From contig JALHMM010000067.1 in the NCBI GenBank assembly GCA_022844045.1, positions 1-36,516 on the forward strand: a stretch of DNA of 36,516 bases, written 5' to 3'. This DNA is from Reyranellaceae bacterium. Lineage in GTDB: Bacteria; Pseudomonadota; Alphaproteobacteria; Reyranellales; Reyranellaceae. Shown here in pieces: positions 15,226-24,475 of this stretch; within the stretch, counting starts at the first letter, position 1, and each line of letters begins with the position of its first letter. The position numbers and the translations under genes were made by a program. A model generated the notes under the pieces. It was not told where the DNA came from and did no database searches. It saw nothing but the letters and a program-made list of their open reading frames with translations.

Positions 15226-15783
15226 CTACGTGACCGAGCGGACCTCGACCACCTCGGGCACGTAGTGCCTGAGGAGATTCTCGATCCCCATCTTCAAGGT
15301 CGCGGTCGAGCTAGGGCAGCCCGAACACGAGCCCTGCATGTGGAGGTAGACGACGCCGTCGTCGAAGCGGTCGAACACGATGTCGCCGCCGTCCTGCGCT
15401 ACGGCCGGACGGATGCGCGTGTCCAACAACTCCTTGATCTGCGCCACCACCTCGTCATCGTCCGCCGCGTCGACCTCTCCCGACGGCGCGCCGGCCTGCT
15501 CGGCGAGCATCGGCTCGCCTGAAGTATAGTGCTCCATGATGCCGCCCAGGATGGCGGGCTTCATGATCTGCCAGTCGACGTCGTCGCCGCGCGTGACGGT
15601 GACGAAGTCGGAGCCGAGAAACACACGGCGCACGCCTTCGACCTCGAACAGGCGCCGTGCCAGCGGCGAGCGCTTGGCGGCGTCGGAGTCGGGGAAGTCG
15701 GCGGTGCCGTTCGGCAGAACCACCCGACCCGGAAGAAACTTCAGGGTCGATGGATTGGGGGTCTGCTCGGTCTGGATGAACAT
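15226..15783 (-). CDS. NifU-family Fe-S cluster scaffold/carrier protein (NfuA/Nfu1-like)
   Basis: A 185-residue protein with the N-terminal Nfu domain (FIQTEQTPNPSTLKFLPG, about residues 1-90), an acidic linker, and a C-terminal NifU domain carrying the cluster ligands C153 and C156 in MQGSCSGCPSSTATLKMG. It resembles mitochondrial NFU1 and serves as a carrier delivering Fe-S clusters to late targets. In many Alphaproteobacteria it sits next to uspA and tsaB; here bax and the dipeptidase separate it from tsaB, and a 270-bp AT-rich gap separates it from uspA. No clear ribosome site precedes the ATG at 15783. Confidence 0.94.
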   Translation of the reverse strand: MFIQTEQTPNPSTLKFLPGRVVLPNGTADFPDSDAAKRSPLARRLFEVEGVRRVFLGSDFVTVTRGDDVDWQIMKPAILGGIMEHYTSGEPMLAEQAGAPSGEVDAADDDEVVAQIKELLDTRIRPAVAQDGGDIVFDRFDDGVVYLHMQGSCSGCPSSTATLKMGIENLLRHYVPEVVEVRSVT

Positions 15784-15870
15784 CGCCGGTCTGTGTCTTT
15801 CGGGTGTCGCGGGCGGCCCCTCTCGACCGTCGCGGTAATCGCGAGTTAGTCAGCGGTCAGGGTGCCTTCA

Positions 15871-16060
15871 AGATCAAAATTATGAGCATTCGATCATATA
15901 ATACGGAAAATCAGGTTTTTGCGCTGATTTATCAACAGCCATTCGGCTATCGTTTTTTATTGTCTTTTTTTTGAGTTCGTAAGAGTCAAGAATAAAAACT
16001 GTGGATAAAACCAATGACTTACCGCTTTGCACACAAACAATCTGCATAAAAACTTATGAA
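15871..16060. other. AT-rich island with DnaA-box-like sites (candidate replication-origin or regulatory region)
   Basis: By my count 62 of these 190 bases are G or C (about 33%), in a window that otherwise looks well above 60% GC. It contains a perfect TTATCCACA on the minus strand (16000-16008), TTATCAACA on the plus strand (15929-15937, one mismatch), TTATGCAGA on the minus strand (16041-16049, one mismatch) and TTGCACACA (16027-16035, two mismatches). A T-rich tract of 20 bases lies at 15953-15972. A small hairpin AAATCAG/CTGATTT lies at 15908-15930, and one GANTC site at 15983. No gene fits here. The pattern fits a DnaA-dependent origin, but an AT-rich promoter for nifU is the simpler alternative. 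Confidence 0.5.
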
Positions 16061-16545
16061 ATCGCGTCGATCTGGGCGTCGCTCAATCCGCCGGGCACGA
16101 TGGTCAGCGCGCAGCGCAGGCCGCCGGCGTACTTGCCGGCGAGCGAGGAGACCAGCGGGCCTGGGCCCTCCGAGCCGGTGCCCGCGGCCAGCACCAGGAC
16201 GGAAATCGTCGCGTCCTCGGCCAGCAGCTTCAGCAGCTGCTCGCGTTGCCCGCCTTCGCGTAGATGCAGGATCGGTGGCCGGCCGAGCAGGCTGGCCACC
16301 TCATCACCGACGGCGGCCAGGCGCGCCTCGGCCTGCTGACGGGTTTCCTCGCGCAGCAGGTCGCCGATCGCCGCCCAGCTCTGCGGTTCGGGCGGGTCCA
16401 TGACGTTGAGCAGGGCGACCCGGCCGCCCACCCGCTTGGCGCGGCGGCAGGCATAACGCAGCGCGACGTGCAGCTCCGGCGTGTCGTCGACGACCACGAG
16501 AAAGACCCGTTCGCCGAGGGGTTCGGTGGCGCTGGTATCGGACAT
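16054..16545 (-). CDS. Universal stress protein UspA-like
   Basis: A 163-residue UspA-domain protein. The N-terminal strand and loop (RVFLVVVDDTPELHVALRYA) and the later VLVLAAGTGSEGPGPLVSSL region correspond to the Usp fold; the classic ATP-binding G-x2-G-x9-G-S is only partly recognisable, so ATP binding is uncertain. This gene normally stands between trpS and nifU in Alphaproteobacteria, and orthologues are annotated as universal stress proteins. Here it follows the Alph_Pro_TM gene (37-bp gap) and precedes the AT-rich island. GGGGAGAG upstream of the ATG on the minus strand is a good ribosome site. Confidence 0.88.
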   Translation of the reverse strand: MSDTSATEPLGERVFLVVVDDTPELHVALRYACRRAKRVGGRVALLNVMDPPEPQSWAAIGDLLREETRQQAEARLAAVGDEVASLLGRPPILHLREGGQREQLLKLLAEDATISVLVLAAGTGSEGPGPLVSSLAGKYAGGLRCALTIVPGGLSDAQIDAIS

Positions 16546-16581
16546 GGTCGCTTCTCTCCCCGTGTCGGGCCGCGCCGCCGG

Positions 16582-17337
16582 CTACAGCCGGCGGGCCAGG
16601 GCCCCGGTGACCCAGCCTACGAGCAATGCCATGGCGATGGCGAAGCCACCATAAAGCGGCGCCTCGTCGCGCGCCCACTCCGAGATTTCGGCGCTGAAGC
16701 CCGCCTTGCTGACAATCAGCGGCTTGGACACCGCCGTCACCGGCTGGCCGTCGCGCATCACGTAGGCGGTGATCTCGTAATCGCCGACCGGCAGGCGCGA
16801 GGGGAACTGCAGCTCGGCGCGGAACAGCCGGCCGGCCAGCACCGTGATCGGCGTGACGCCCTCCGGATAGAGCCCGTCGCGCTGCTTGGCCTCGATCAGG
16901 CCGTCCACGAAGGCCTTCAGCTCGGCGGGCGAGCGCCGCTGGGCGCCCCTGGCCTCGATCGCCGCCAGCCGTTCGGCCAAGGTGAGCGCGACGCCCGGCA
17001 CCCCGTCGGCGGGCAGGATCTGCGCCAGCGGCTTCGTCGCCGCCACGGCGTAGTAGACCGGCACGTCGTCGAAGGTCTGTCGCGCGCCGGTGACCCACAG
17101 GCCCAGGATACGCTCCTTGCGCAGGACGGTCTGGCGCGAGGGGGCGCCGCTGACGGTGACGATCACGTCGGCCGGCGCGTCGAGCGCGCCATAGACCAGG
17201 ATGTCGGTGCCGGCGAAGGCCGAGGTGATCGACACGCGCGGCCGCGACAGGTCGAAGAGCAGGGCCTGGGCAGCGGCGGGCAGCGCGGCGGCGAGCAGCA
17301 GGATCCCGGCGAGGAGGGGGGCTACGAAGCGCATCAT
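16582..17337 (-). CDS. Alph_Pro_TM / TIGR02186 family exported, membrane-anchored protein
   Basis: A 251-residue protein of the 'Alph_Pro_TM' family known mostly from Alphaproteobacteria and without a firm function. It has a signal peptide (MMRFVAPLLAGILLLAAALP then AAAQ), a periplasmic domain with FAGTDILVYGALDAPADVIV, and GLWVTGARQTFDDVPVYYAV, then LPVGDYEITAYVMRDGQPVT, and a C-terminal transmembrane segment (GGFAIAMALLVGWVTGALAR). Its ATG overlaps the TGA of the TauE/SafE permease gene, so the two are translationally coupled. The constant pairing of these families suggests that this protein is an accessory subunit of the transporter; that is inference. Confidence 0.87.
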   Translation of the reverse strand: MMRFVAPLLAGILLLAAALPAAAQALLFDLSRPRVSITSAFAGTDILVYGALDAPADVIVTVSGAPSRQTVLRKERILGLWVTGARQTFDDVPVYYAVAATKPLAQILPADGVPGVALTLAERLAAIEARGAQRRSPAELKAFVDGLIEAKQRDGLYPEGVTPITVLAGRLFRAELQFPSRLPVGDYEITAYVMRDGQPVTAVSKPLIVSKAGFSAEISEWARDEAPLYGGFAIAMALLVGWVTGALARRL

Positions 17338-18257
17338 GGGCCGCGCGCCGCCACGCCCAGGGTGTAGATGGCGCTGGGCCGGGCGAAGAGCTCGAACAGC
17401 AGCTCCGCGGCCATGGCGAGGATCAGCAGCGCCAGCATGCCGCGCAGCTGGAAGCTCGGCAGCTTGGCCGCCACGCGCCCGCCGATCGGCGCGCCGATCG
17501 CGCCGCCGATGATCAGCAGCAGGGCGAGCACGATGTCGACGGTCTGGTTCTGCGTCGCCTGCAGGAAGGTGACGTTGATGGCGACGAAGACGATCTGGAA
17601 CAGCGAGGTGCCGATCACCATCAGGGTCGGCATGCCCAGGATGTAGATCATCGCCGGCACCAGGATGAAGCCGCCGCCGATGCCGAGGATCGCCGACAGC
17701 ACGCCGATGATGAAGCCCAGCCCCAGCGGCAGGAGCGCGCTGATGTAGAGCCGGGACTTGTAGAAGCGCATCTTCAGCGGCAGGCGGTGCACCAGGTAGT
17801 GCTGGTGCAGCTTGCGCCTTGGCGCCTCGGGATTGCGCCGCCGCCGCCAGGTGCGCACGCTCTCGATCAGCATCAGCACGCCGATGCTGGTCAGCAGCAG
17901 CACGTAGCCGATGGCGATGGTCAGGTCGATCTGGCCGATGCGCTTGAGGATGCCGAAGATCCAGATGCCGACCGTCGAGCCGAACAGGCCGCCCAGCAGC
18001 ATGATCAGGCCCATGCGCACGTCGACATTGCCGCGCTGCCACTGGGTCAGCAGGCCCGAGACCGAAGTGGCGATCACCTGGTTGGCCTGGGTCGCCACAG
18101 CCACCGCGGGCGGCACGCCGACGAAGATCAGCAGGGGGGTGAGCAGAAAGCCGCCGCCGACGCCGAACATGCCGGCGAGCACGCCCGCCACCGCGCCCAG
18201 CGCTAGCAGCAGCGGCCAGGTCAGCGAGAGCTCGGCGATGGGGAGGTAGACTTCCAC
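17334..18257 (-). CDS. TauE/SafE (TSUP) family membrane transporter
   Basis: A 307-residue polytopic membrane protein of the TSUP family, linked in various bacteria to export or uptake of sulfite, sulfoacetate, taurine-derived or other organosulfur anions. The family's internal repeat is visible: LALGAVAGVLAGMFGVGGGF in the first half and FIIGVLSAILGIGGGFILVP in the second, each followed by further hydrophobic helices, with a basic cytoplasmic linker (VRTWRRRRNPEAPRRKLHQH). I place the start at the GTG at 18257, giving the MEVYLPIAELSL N-terminus usual for the alphaproteobacterial subgroup. It overlaps the Alph_Pro_TM gene by four bases. The substrate is not evident. Confidence 0.9.
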   Translation of the reverse strand: MEVYLPIAELSLTWPLLLALGAVAGVLAGMFGVGGGFLLTPLLIFVGVPPAVAVATQANQVIATSVSGLLTQWQRGNVDVRMGLIMLLGGLFGSTVGIWIFGILKRIGQIDLTIAIGYVLLLTSIGVLMLIESVRTWRRRRNPEAPRRKLHQHYLVHRLPLKMRFYKSRLYISALLPLGLGFIIGVLSAILGIGGGFILVPAMIYILGMPTLMVIGTSLFQIVFVAINVTFLQATQNQTVDIVLALLLIIGGAIGAPIGGRVAAKLPSFQLRGMLALLILAMAAELLFELFARPSAIYTLGVAARGP

Positions 18258-18414
18258 GACTGCGCTTCCAGGGTGCGCCGGTCCGTCTCCGACGACACCG
18301 ATTCCCTTGTGCGCGCTTCGCTGCGCGGATGCAACGAAAGCCTTTCTGTGGCACGTGAATCCCGACCGCGATCTCGCCGCAATCCGATGGCTGGCTGATC
18401 GAGGGGAGGCCACC

Positions 18415-18948
18415 ATGATCCTATCGCTCGTCTCGCGCCGCGTGCTGCTCGCGACCGCCGCGACGCTGCCGTTCGCGCGGCTCGCCTCGGGGCAGGAGGG
18501 CTTTCCGCCCACCGAGCGCGGCGCCCGCGCCGTGGCGGCGCAGTTTCTGGCCAGTTCGGGCGTCGACCAGCGCGCGGCGATGAGCAAGCTGCGACCAACC
18601 CAGGCCGATTACCTGGCGGTCTACAAAGAGCCCGTGGCCGGCGCGCTGGAGGCCGAGAACGATCGCCACTGGGAGAAGGGCGAAACCCTGCGCGTCGGCG
18701 CGACGCGCAGCGAGATCCTGATGATCGTCGTGCCGACCGACGACCTGATCGACGGCAAGCCCGTCCTGTCGGAGTTCCCCGGCGGCTACCGCCGCGTGCT
18801 GCCCTACCTCAAGCGCGGCATCCCGATCGCGCGTTTCAAGTATGTCGAGCCCGGCAAGACCACGGGGCTGGCGGTCGACGGCCTGGTCCACGTCAACGGC
18901 CGCTGGGTCTTCATGCCCAAGCCGTGGACGGTGGTGAAGGCGGAGTAG
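18415..18948 (+). CDS. Hypothetical exported protein
   Basis: A 177-residue protein that I do not recognise. The ATG at 18415 is well supported by GAGGGGAGG at 18401-18409. The N-terminus (MILSLVSRRVLLATAATLPF then ARLASGQ) looks like a signal peptide with an R-R pair that is Tat-like but lacks the full consensus. The mature part is soluble-looking, with VGATRSEILMIVVPTDDLID, LKRGIPIARFKYVEPGKTTG and GLVHVNGRWVFMPKPWTVV. The last piece, an 'H-V-N-G-R-W-V-F-x-P-K-P-W' ending, suggests a small lipocalin-like or DUF-type domain but I make no claim. It diverges from the TauE/SafE gene and converges on the DUF3237 gene with a six-base gap. Confidence 0.75.
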   Translation: MILSLVSRRVLLATAATLPFARLASGQEGFPPTERGARAVAAQFLASSGVDQRAAMSKLRPTQADYLAVYKEPVAGALEAENDRHWEKGETLRVGATRSEILMIVVPTDDLIDGKPVLSEFPGGYRRVLPYLKRGIPIARFKYVEPGKTTGLAVDGLVHVNGRWVFMPKPWTVVKAE

Positions 18949-18954
18949 CGGCCG

Positions 18955-19437
18955 CTACAGCACCTCGTGGAAGCCGATCGCCACGCCCGCGGCGGCGCGG
19001 GTGGCGACGCCGACGAACACCGCATCCTGCATCCAGGCGAGCGCCGGATCGGCGGTCTCGAATCGCGGCGACGTGCGGAAGTAGTAGCTGGCCGGATCGA
19101 CGACCTCGCCGCGCCCCAGCGCCGCCAGGATCTCGGGCGATGCCACCCGCACACCGTCGTTGCGCACATAGACCAGCCCGCCCGACGCGGCCCTGATCGT
19201 GTAGCGCGCCTCGACATGGATCGCGCCGTCGGGCCGCACGATCTGCCAGTCCGCCCCACCCGGCAGGATCTCGCCGGTCAACCGCGGCCCCGACACCTCG
19301 CCGCCGAGGATGTCGATCACCCGGCGATGGCCGGCCGAGGTCACGCCAAGGTCGATCATCGGCGCCACCTTGACTTTCACCATGAAGGCGAAGCGCAGGC
19401 CGGGGGAGGTGGAGAGAAAGGTGTCGAGGTCGGTCAT
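18955..19437 (-). CDS. DUF3237 domain-containing protein
   Basis: A 160-residue protein of the DUF3237 family, small beta-barrel proteins without established function. Family landmarks are GGEVSGPRLTGEILPGGADW, the adjacent QIVRPDGAIHVEARYTIRA, GLVYVRNDGVR, YYFRTSPRFETADPALAWMQ and the C-terminal FVGVATRAAAGVAIGFHEVL. There is no signal peptide. It stands alone: the higA gene ends 28 bp upstream on the same strand, and the gene converges on an exported hypothetical gene. Association with aromatic or ketone degradation clusters is known for some relatives, but nothing nearby supports that here. Confidence 0.87.
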   Translation of the reverse strand: MTDLDTFLSTSPGLRFAFMVKVKVAPMIDLGVTSAGHRRVIDILGGEVSGPRLTGEILPGGADWQIVRPDGAIHVEARYTIRAASGGLVYVRNDGVRVASPEILAALGRGEVVDPASYYFRTSPRFETADPALAWMQDAVFVGVATRAAAGVAIGFHEVL

Positions 19438-19464
19438 GGGGCGGTGCGCATGGTGATGGGGAGC

Positions 19465-19863
19465 CTACTCGGCCGCGAGCTTCGATCGCCCGTGGGCTGT
19501 GCGCGCCTCGCCCGCGCGGATCAACGACTCGGCGGGAATACCCAGGCCAGCGTGAAGCTGCCATGCCATGCGCAGGGTAAGCGGGCGGCGTCGGTGGAGG
19601 ATCTCGTAAACCCGGTTGCGGTTGCCGATGAAGGGGACAAGGTCTGCGGCAACCAGGCCGTTCTGCTCCATGTGAAAGCGGATCGCCTCGATCGGGTCCG
19701 GTAACGGCATCGGTTCATGGGCCGCTTCATAAGCCTCCACGAGCGTCGCCAGCACGTCCAGCCTGTCGCCCTCCGGTGTGCCATTGCGGGCGTCCATCAG
19801 CGTCTCGATCTCCCGCAGGGCGCGCCTGTGGTCGCGCTCGCCACGGATCGCGAAGACCGTCAC
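19465..19863 (-). CDS. higA: HigA-type antitoxin, helix-turn-helix protein
   Basis: A 132-residue antitoxin/transcriptional regulator. The GTG start at 19863 gives the family N-terminus TVFAIRGERDHRRALREIET, followed by GTPEGDRLDVLATLVEAYEA. The C-terminal helix-turn-helix reads IRFHMEQNGLVAADLVPFIG, then NRNRVYEILHRRRPLTLRMA and LHAGLGIPAESLIR. This matches the HigA subgroup that follows a HigB_toxin-type gene. It begins 20 bases after the toxin stop on the same strand. It should bind HigB and, as a complex, repress the shared promoter; the palindrome at 20200-20214 is the natural operator candidate. Confidence 0.9.
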   Translation of the reverse strand: MTVFAIRGERDHRRALREIETLMDARNGTPEGDRLDVLATLVEAYEAAHEPMPLPDPIEAIRFHMEQNGLVAADLVPFIGNRNRVYEILHRRRPLTLRMAWQLHAGLGIPAESLIRAGEARTAHGRSKLAAE

Positions 19864-19882
19864 GGCCCTCGCCGAGTCGGCG

Positions 19883-20182
19883 CTAGATCGTGTTCGCGTC
19901 GATCGTGTCGTATTGCGCATGCGTGCCGACGAAACGGACATAGACCACCCGATAGTCGTAGTTGATCTTGACGACCAGCCGATACTTGTTGCCGGCGATA
20001 TTGAATACAACGCGCCCCGCGCGGAGCACGCTGGCGCTCCGCAGGCTCTCTTTGACGGCGGCCGGACCGGACCAGTCCGCCGCCTTGACCACGCGATACC
20101 AAGCCATCAACGGCTCGAACGCGTCGCGATAGCGCGGATCCATTCCGAAGCGCTTGAGCTTGCTGGGCGCGATCACCCGCAT
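19883..20182 (-). CDS. higB: HigB-type mRNA interferase toxin
   Basis: A 99-residue protein of the HigB_toxin family within the RelE/ParE superfamily. Landmarks are FEPLMAWYRVVKAADWSGPA, SLRSASVLRAGRVVFNIAGN and KYRLVVKINYDYRVVYVRFV, ending with GTHAQYDTIDANTI; the last block (V-R-F-x-G-T-H-x-x-Y-D) is the most conserved. Such toxins cut mRNA on the ribosome when the antitoxin is degraded. The toxin-first order is typical for higBA. All expected core residues appear present, so the gene is probably intact. Confidence 0.9.
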   Translation of the reverse strand: MRVIAPSKLKRFGMDPRYRDAFEPLMAWYRVVKAADWSGPAAVKESLRSASVLRAGRVVFNIAGNKYRLVVKINYDYRVVYVRFVGTHAQYDTIDANTI

Positions 20183-20199
20183 GCGGTCATTCTAGCGAA

Positions 20200-20214
20200 G
20201 TCCCAATTTGGGAC
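20200..20214. promoter_or_regulatory. Palindromic operator candidate of higBA
   Basis: GTCCCAATTTGGGAC is a perfect inverted repeat with 7-base arms around a single base. It lies 17 bases upstream of the higB start codon, the only intergenic space of this operon. Its position and symmetry fit an autoregulatory HigA or HigBA binding site. Confidence 0.65.
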
Positions 20215-20227
20215 AAGCATCAATGTC

Positions 20228-20679
20228 CTATCTGCAACGTCCAACAATGCAGTAGTCGGCTCGGCTGTCCGTTGCGCTCTTGTAATCCGGGAACATCGGA
20301 TTGCTGTAGTGGTGGGGAATAGCTTGCCGAACGGCGACATTTGAGATGACGGAGGGGCCGCCAAACCTCTTCAACATGTCCTGAACGCGGTCGGCGCGCC
20401 GCGATGCTAGCGCGAGGGAAGAATCTCGCTCTGACGCTGCGGACCAACCACTGATATAGATTTCGACCGGACCGTCCGGACACATCTTCCGAACTTCCTT
20501 CGTAAGGATCCACGCGATGGTCAAGGCGTCAGCCTGTAGTGCTGATGAGCCATGCTCGAATATCGCAGTGCCGCAGATGGGTGGCAAAGGCGCTAGAGGG
20601 GACTCCGCCAAAGCGGACTGGGCCAGCAGCGATGTCGCGCAACCCGCCACAAGCGCCACAAGTCGTATGCGCATTCCCA

Positions 20680-20680
<1 letters not shown>
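20228..20680 (-). CDS. OmpA-like C-terminal domain protein, exported
   Basis: A 150-residue exported protein. The signal peptide is MGMRIRLVALVAGCATSLLA followed by QSALA-ES. The mature part resembles a minimal OmpA/MotB peptidoglycan-binding domain: AIFEHGSSALQADALTIAWI corresponds to the first strand and helix, VEIYISGWSAASERDSSLAL and SRRADRVQDMLKRFG to the 'GHTD...LSxxRAxxVxxxL' block. The canonical T-D after G-H is replaced by W-S, so peptidoglycan binding is uncertain. The signal region contains a cysteine (C14) but not in a convincing lipobox. The start ATG shares its A with the TGA of the dehydratase gene, so it is coupled to it, an unusual partner for a periplasmic protein. Confidence 0.78.
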
Positions 20681-22416
<1,736 letters not shown>

Positions 22417-22492
22417 TGGCGTTTCCATGGCTTCGTTGATCGTCGCGGGCCCATCGTAGGCCGCGACTCGGTCGCGATGGAAGGACACTCCG

Positions 22493-23068
22493 ATGCGCAT
22501 CGCCTGCCGCGAGCTGACGCCTGAGTTGTGGCCCGACCTTGAGAAGCTGTTCGGCCCGCGTGGCGCTGTCGGCGGCTGCTGGTGCATGTTCTGGCGCCAG
22601 AAGAAGGGTGAGAAGTGGGACGCGGTGAAGGGCGTTGAGAACCGCCGCCGCTTCGAGGATCTGGTCTGCGGCGGCCACGCGCATGGCGCGCTGGCCTATG
22701 TCGAGGGCGAGCCGGTGGGCTGGGTGTCGTTCGACAAGCGCGCCGACTTCGACAAGCTGGACCGCGCGCCGAGCTTCAAGTGCGCCGACCCCGCCGAGGT
22801 CTGGTCGATCCCGTGCTTCTTCATCAAGTCAGGCTTTCGCGGCAAGGGCGTGGCCTCGGCGCTGCTGGGCTTCGCGGTCGAGCGCCTGAAGAAGCGCGGT
22901 GTGGCGATCATCGAGGGCTATCCGGTAAAGCCGGCCAAGGATGGCGCGCCGTCGCCGCCGGCCTTCGCCTGGACCGGCACACGCCGGCTGTTCGCGGCGC
23001 ACGGCTTCAAGGTCGTCGGCAACCGCGACGGCGGCAAGCGGCGCGTGCGGTTGACGGTCGGCGACTGA
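22493..23068 (+). CDS. GNAT-family N-acetyltransferase
   Basis: A 191-residue acetyltransferase. The acetyl-CoA loop is SGFRGKGVASALLGFAVERL, preceded by the central strand EVWSIPCFFI. The N-terminal block GAVGGCWCMFWRQKKGEKWD is typical of a subgroup annotated only as GNAT. Its C-terminal part (SPPAFAWTGTRRLFAAHGFK) is the common 'G-x-x-x-L-F-x-x-x-G-F' end. The ATG at 22493 follows GGAAGGA by about seven bases. The gene diverges from the dehydratase with a 76-bp gap. The acceptor substrate is not recognisable. Confidence 0.88.
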   Translation: MRIACRELTPELWPDLEKLFGPRGAVGGCWCMFWRQKKGEKWDAVKGVENRRRFEDLVCGGHAHGALAYVEGEPVGWVSFDKRADFDKLDRAPSFKCADPAEVWSIPCFFIKSGFRGKGVASALLGFAVERLKKRGVAIIEGYPVKPAKDGAPSPPAFAWTGTRRLFAAHGFKVVGNRDGGKRRVRLTVGD

Positions 23069-23108
23069 CCTCACGCTTCGAGGCGCGGCCCTGCGGACCG
23101 CTTCTCAA

Positions 23109-23266
23109 GGCAGGGCTATCGCATATGGACTTCAGATCTGCCTTCCCCCGGAGGGGGAAGGTGGCGCGCGCAGCGCGACGGATGGGGGATGTTTCAACGC
23201 GTCAGGTGTTCGTCTTCGACATCCCCCATCCGCCCTTCGGGCACCTTCCCCCTCCGGGGGAAGGTA
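23109..23266. repeat. Composite palindromic intergenic repeat, copy C with extended flank
   Basis: The core runs from CCTTCCCCCGGAGGGGGAAG at 23141 through a small GGCGCGCGCAGCGCG-like stem, GGATGGGGGATG, the spacer TTTCAACGCGTCAGGTGTTC, GACATCCCCCATCC, GCCCTTCGGGC and the final hairpin ending at 23266. Read on the other strand the spacer matches that of copy B. Outside the hairpin, GGCAGGGCTATCGCATATGG plus ACTT (23109-23132) is an inverted match to the flank of copy D at 26541-26564, so the mobile or duplicated unit is longer than the hairpins. It occupies most of the 222-bp gap between the GNAT gene and the convergent DUF2333 gene. Confidence 0.85.
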
Positions 23267-23290
23267 AGGCCAAAGGGCGAGGTCGGCGGT

Positions 23291-24313
23291 TTACTTCTGC
23301 AAGATGTCGACGACCTCGCGCAGCTGGGTGCGGGCGCGCATGACGTAGAAGCCCTGTGAGGCGAGGTGGCTCGGCAGCAGCGTCGAGTCCGGCCGGCCGT
23401 TGAGCACGACCGGTGGCTGCAGGTTGGCCGCGGTGCGGAAGGAGTCGAGCATCTGCGCCCAGGTCGCGGTCAGCTGGCGGTCGGTGATCACCTGCTTGAA
23501 GTCCTCGCCGATCTCGCGCAGCAGGATGAACTGGCCGTAGACACGGCCCTTCACCGAATAGAAGACGTCGTCGCAGCGCATGTCGAACAGATCGCCGCCG
23601 CGCTGCGCGATATGCTGGTCGATGCGCGCCGACTCCGAGCCAAGGTCGCTGGCGAAACGCTCGAGAAGCGACAGCAGGTTGTCGGCTCGTCGATCGTAGG
23701 TCGCCTGCCCGACGCCCAACCGCTTATTGTAGGCGATCAGCGCGCGATAGCCGCCGCGGTACTGTTGCGCCGAGGTCGCCGATGGCCAGATCGAGATCTG
23801 CGGATCCCATACCCAGCGATCGCCGCGGAACTGGAACTGGCCGGCGGCCTCCTGGAGATCACGATCGATCTGGCTGGAACCGCGGGTGCGGCCGAGCTGG
23901 TCCTTCATCTCGGTGGTGAAGCGCGCCACCGAGGCCATGATGCCCATCTGGAAATTGGGCATGTTGTCGAGCGGCCAGGCCGGCAGGAAGAACGGATCGC
24001 TCGCCACCCAGCGGTGCTGGTCGACCTCGCGCGTCACCAGGGCCGCCGCCGCCGCCACCGCGCGGCTCTCGCCCGGCGGCACGTCCTGTGGCCGGAACTC
24101 GAGATTGTCGTCGATGGCGTGCACGACCAGCATGCCGATCGTGTAGTAGAGCAGCGGCACGACCAGGATCAGCAGCCACCAGCGCCAGCGCCCCTTGGGC
24201 ACGGCCGCGGCGATGCCTGTGCCGCCCAGGCGTGGTCGCCAGGCCAGGACGCGACGCCACAGGGGTTGGGCTACGACGGCCGCCGCGGGGCGGGGTTCCG
24301 GATCGAACGACAT
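23291..24313 (-). CDS. DUF2333 family membrane-anchored protein
   Basis: A 340-residue protein of the uncharacterised DUF2333 family. A cytoplasmic basic N-terminus (1-43) precedes one transmembrane helix at about 44-66 (WWLLILVVPLLYYTIGMLVV). The large remaining part is predicted periplasmic and contains FFLPAWPLDNMPNFQMGIMA, SVARFTTEMKDQLGRTRGSS, FSVKGRVYGQ-like FYSVKGRVYGQFILLREIGE and a C-terminal HLASQGFYVMRARTQLREVV. The first two are family hallmarks. No function is known to me. It stands alone, transcribed away from the esterase pair, with a 162-bp divergent gap in which I see no strong site. Confidence 0.88.
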   Translation of the reverse strand: MSFDPEPRPAAAVVAQPLWRRVLAWRPRLGGTGIAAAVPKGRWRWWLLILVVPLLYYTIGMLVVHAIDDNLEFRPQDVPPGESRAVAAAAALVTREVDQHRWVASDPFFLPAWPLDNMPNFQMGIMASVARFTTEMKDQLGRTRGSSQIDRDLQEAAGQFQFRGDRWVWDPQISIWPSATSAQQYRGGYRALIAYNKRLGVGQATYDRRADNLLSLLERFASDLGSESARIDQHIAQRGGDLFDMRCDDVFYSVKGRVYGQFILLREIGEDFKQVITDRQLTATWAQMLDSFRTAANLQPPVVLNGRPDSTLLPSHLASQGFYVMRARTQLREVVDILQK

Positions 24314-24475
24314 GGGCGCGGGCTGTCTCGCAATCCCTCTGGGAAACGCCGGGCAGGCAACGTCACTGTAGCACGCCGGCCATGATCATATGGAGATGGT
24401 TTGCCGTTGCACCAGTGCGGCGAAGGTCGCCATCATTCGCGCCATCTGGATAAACCTGGAAAAAGGATCCGCGCG

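Noticed and set aside
15871..16060. AT-rich island as recent horizontal transfer of a gene fragment
   Set aside because: No open frame or protein remnant is visible in it on either strand, and there are no flanking direct repeats.
18301..18345. GCGCGCTTCGCTGCGCGG stem as a terminator or operator
   Set aside because: Short GC stems of this type arise by chance often in DNA of this composition, and no T-run or conserved position supports it.
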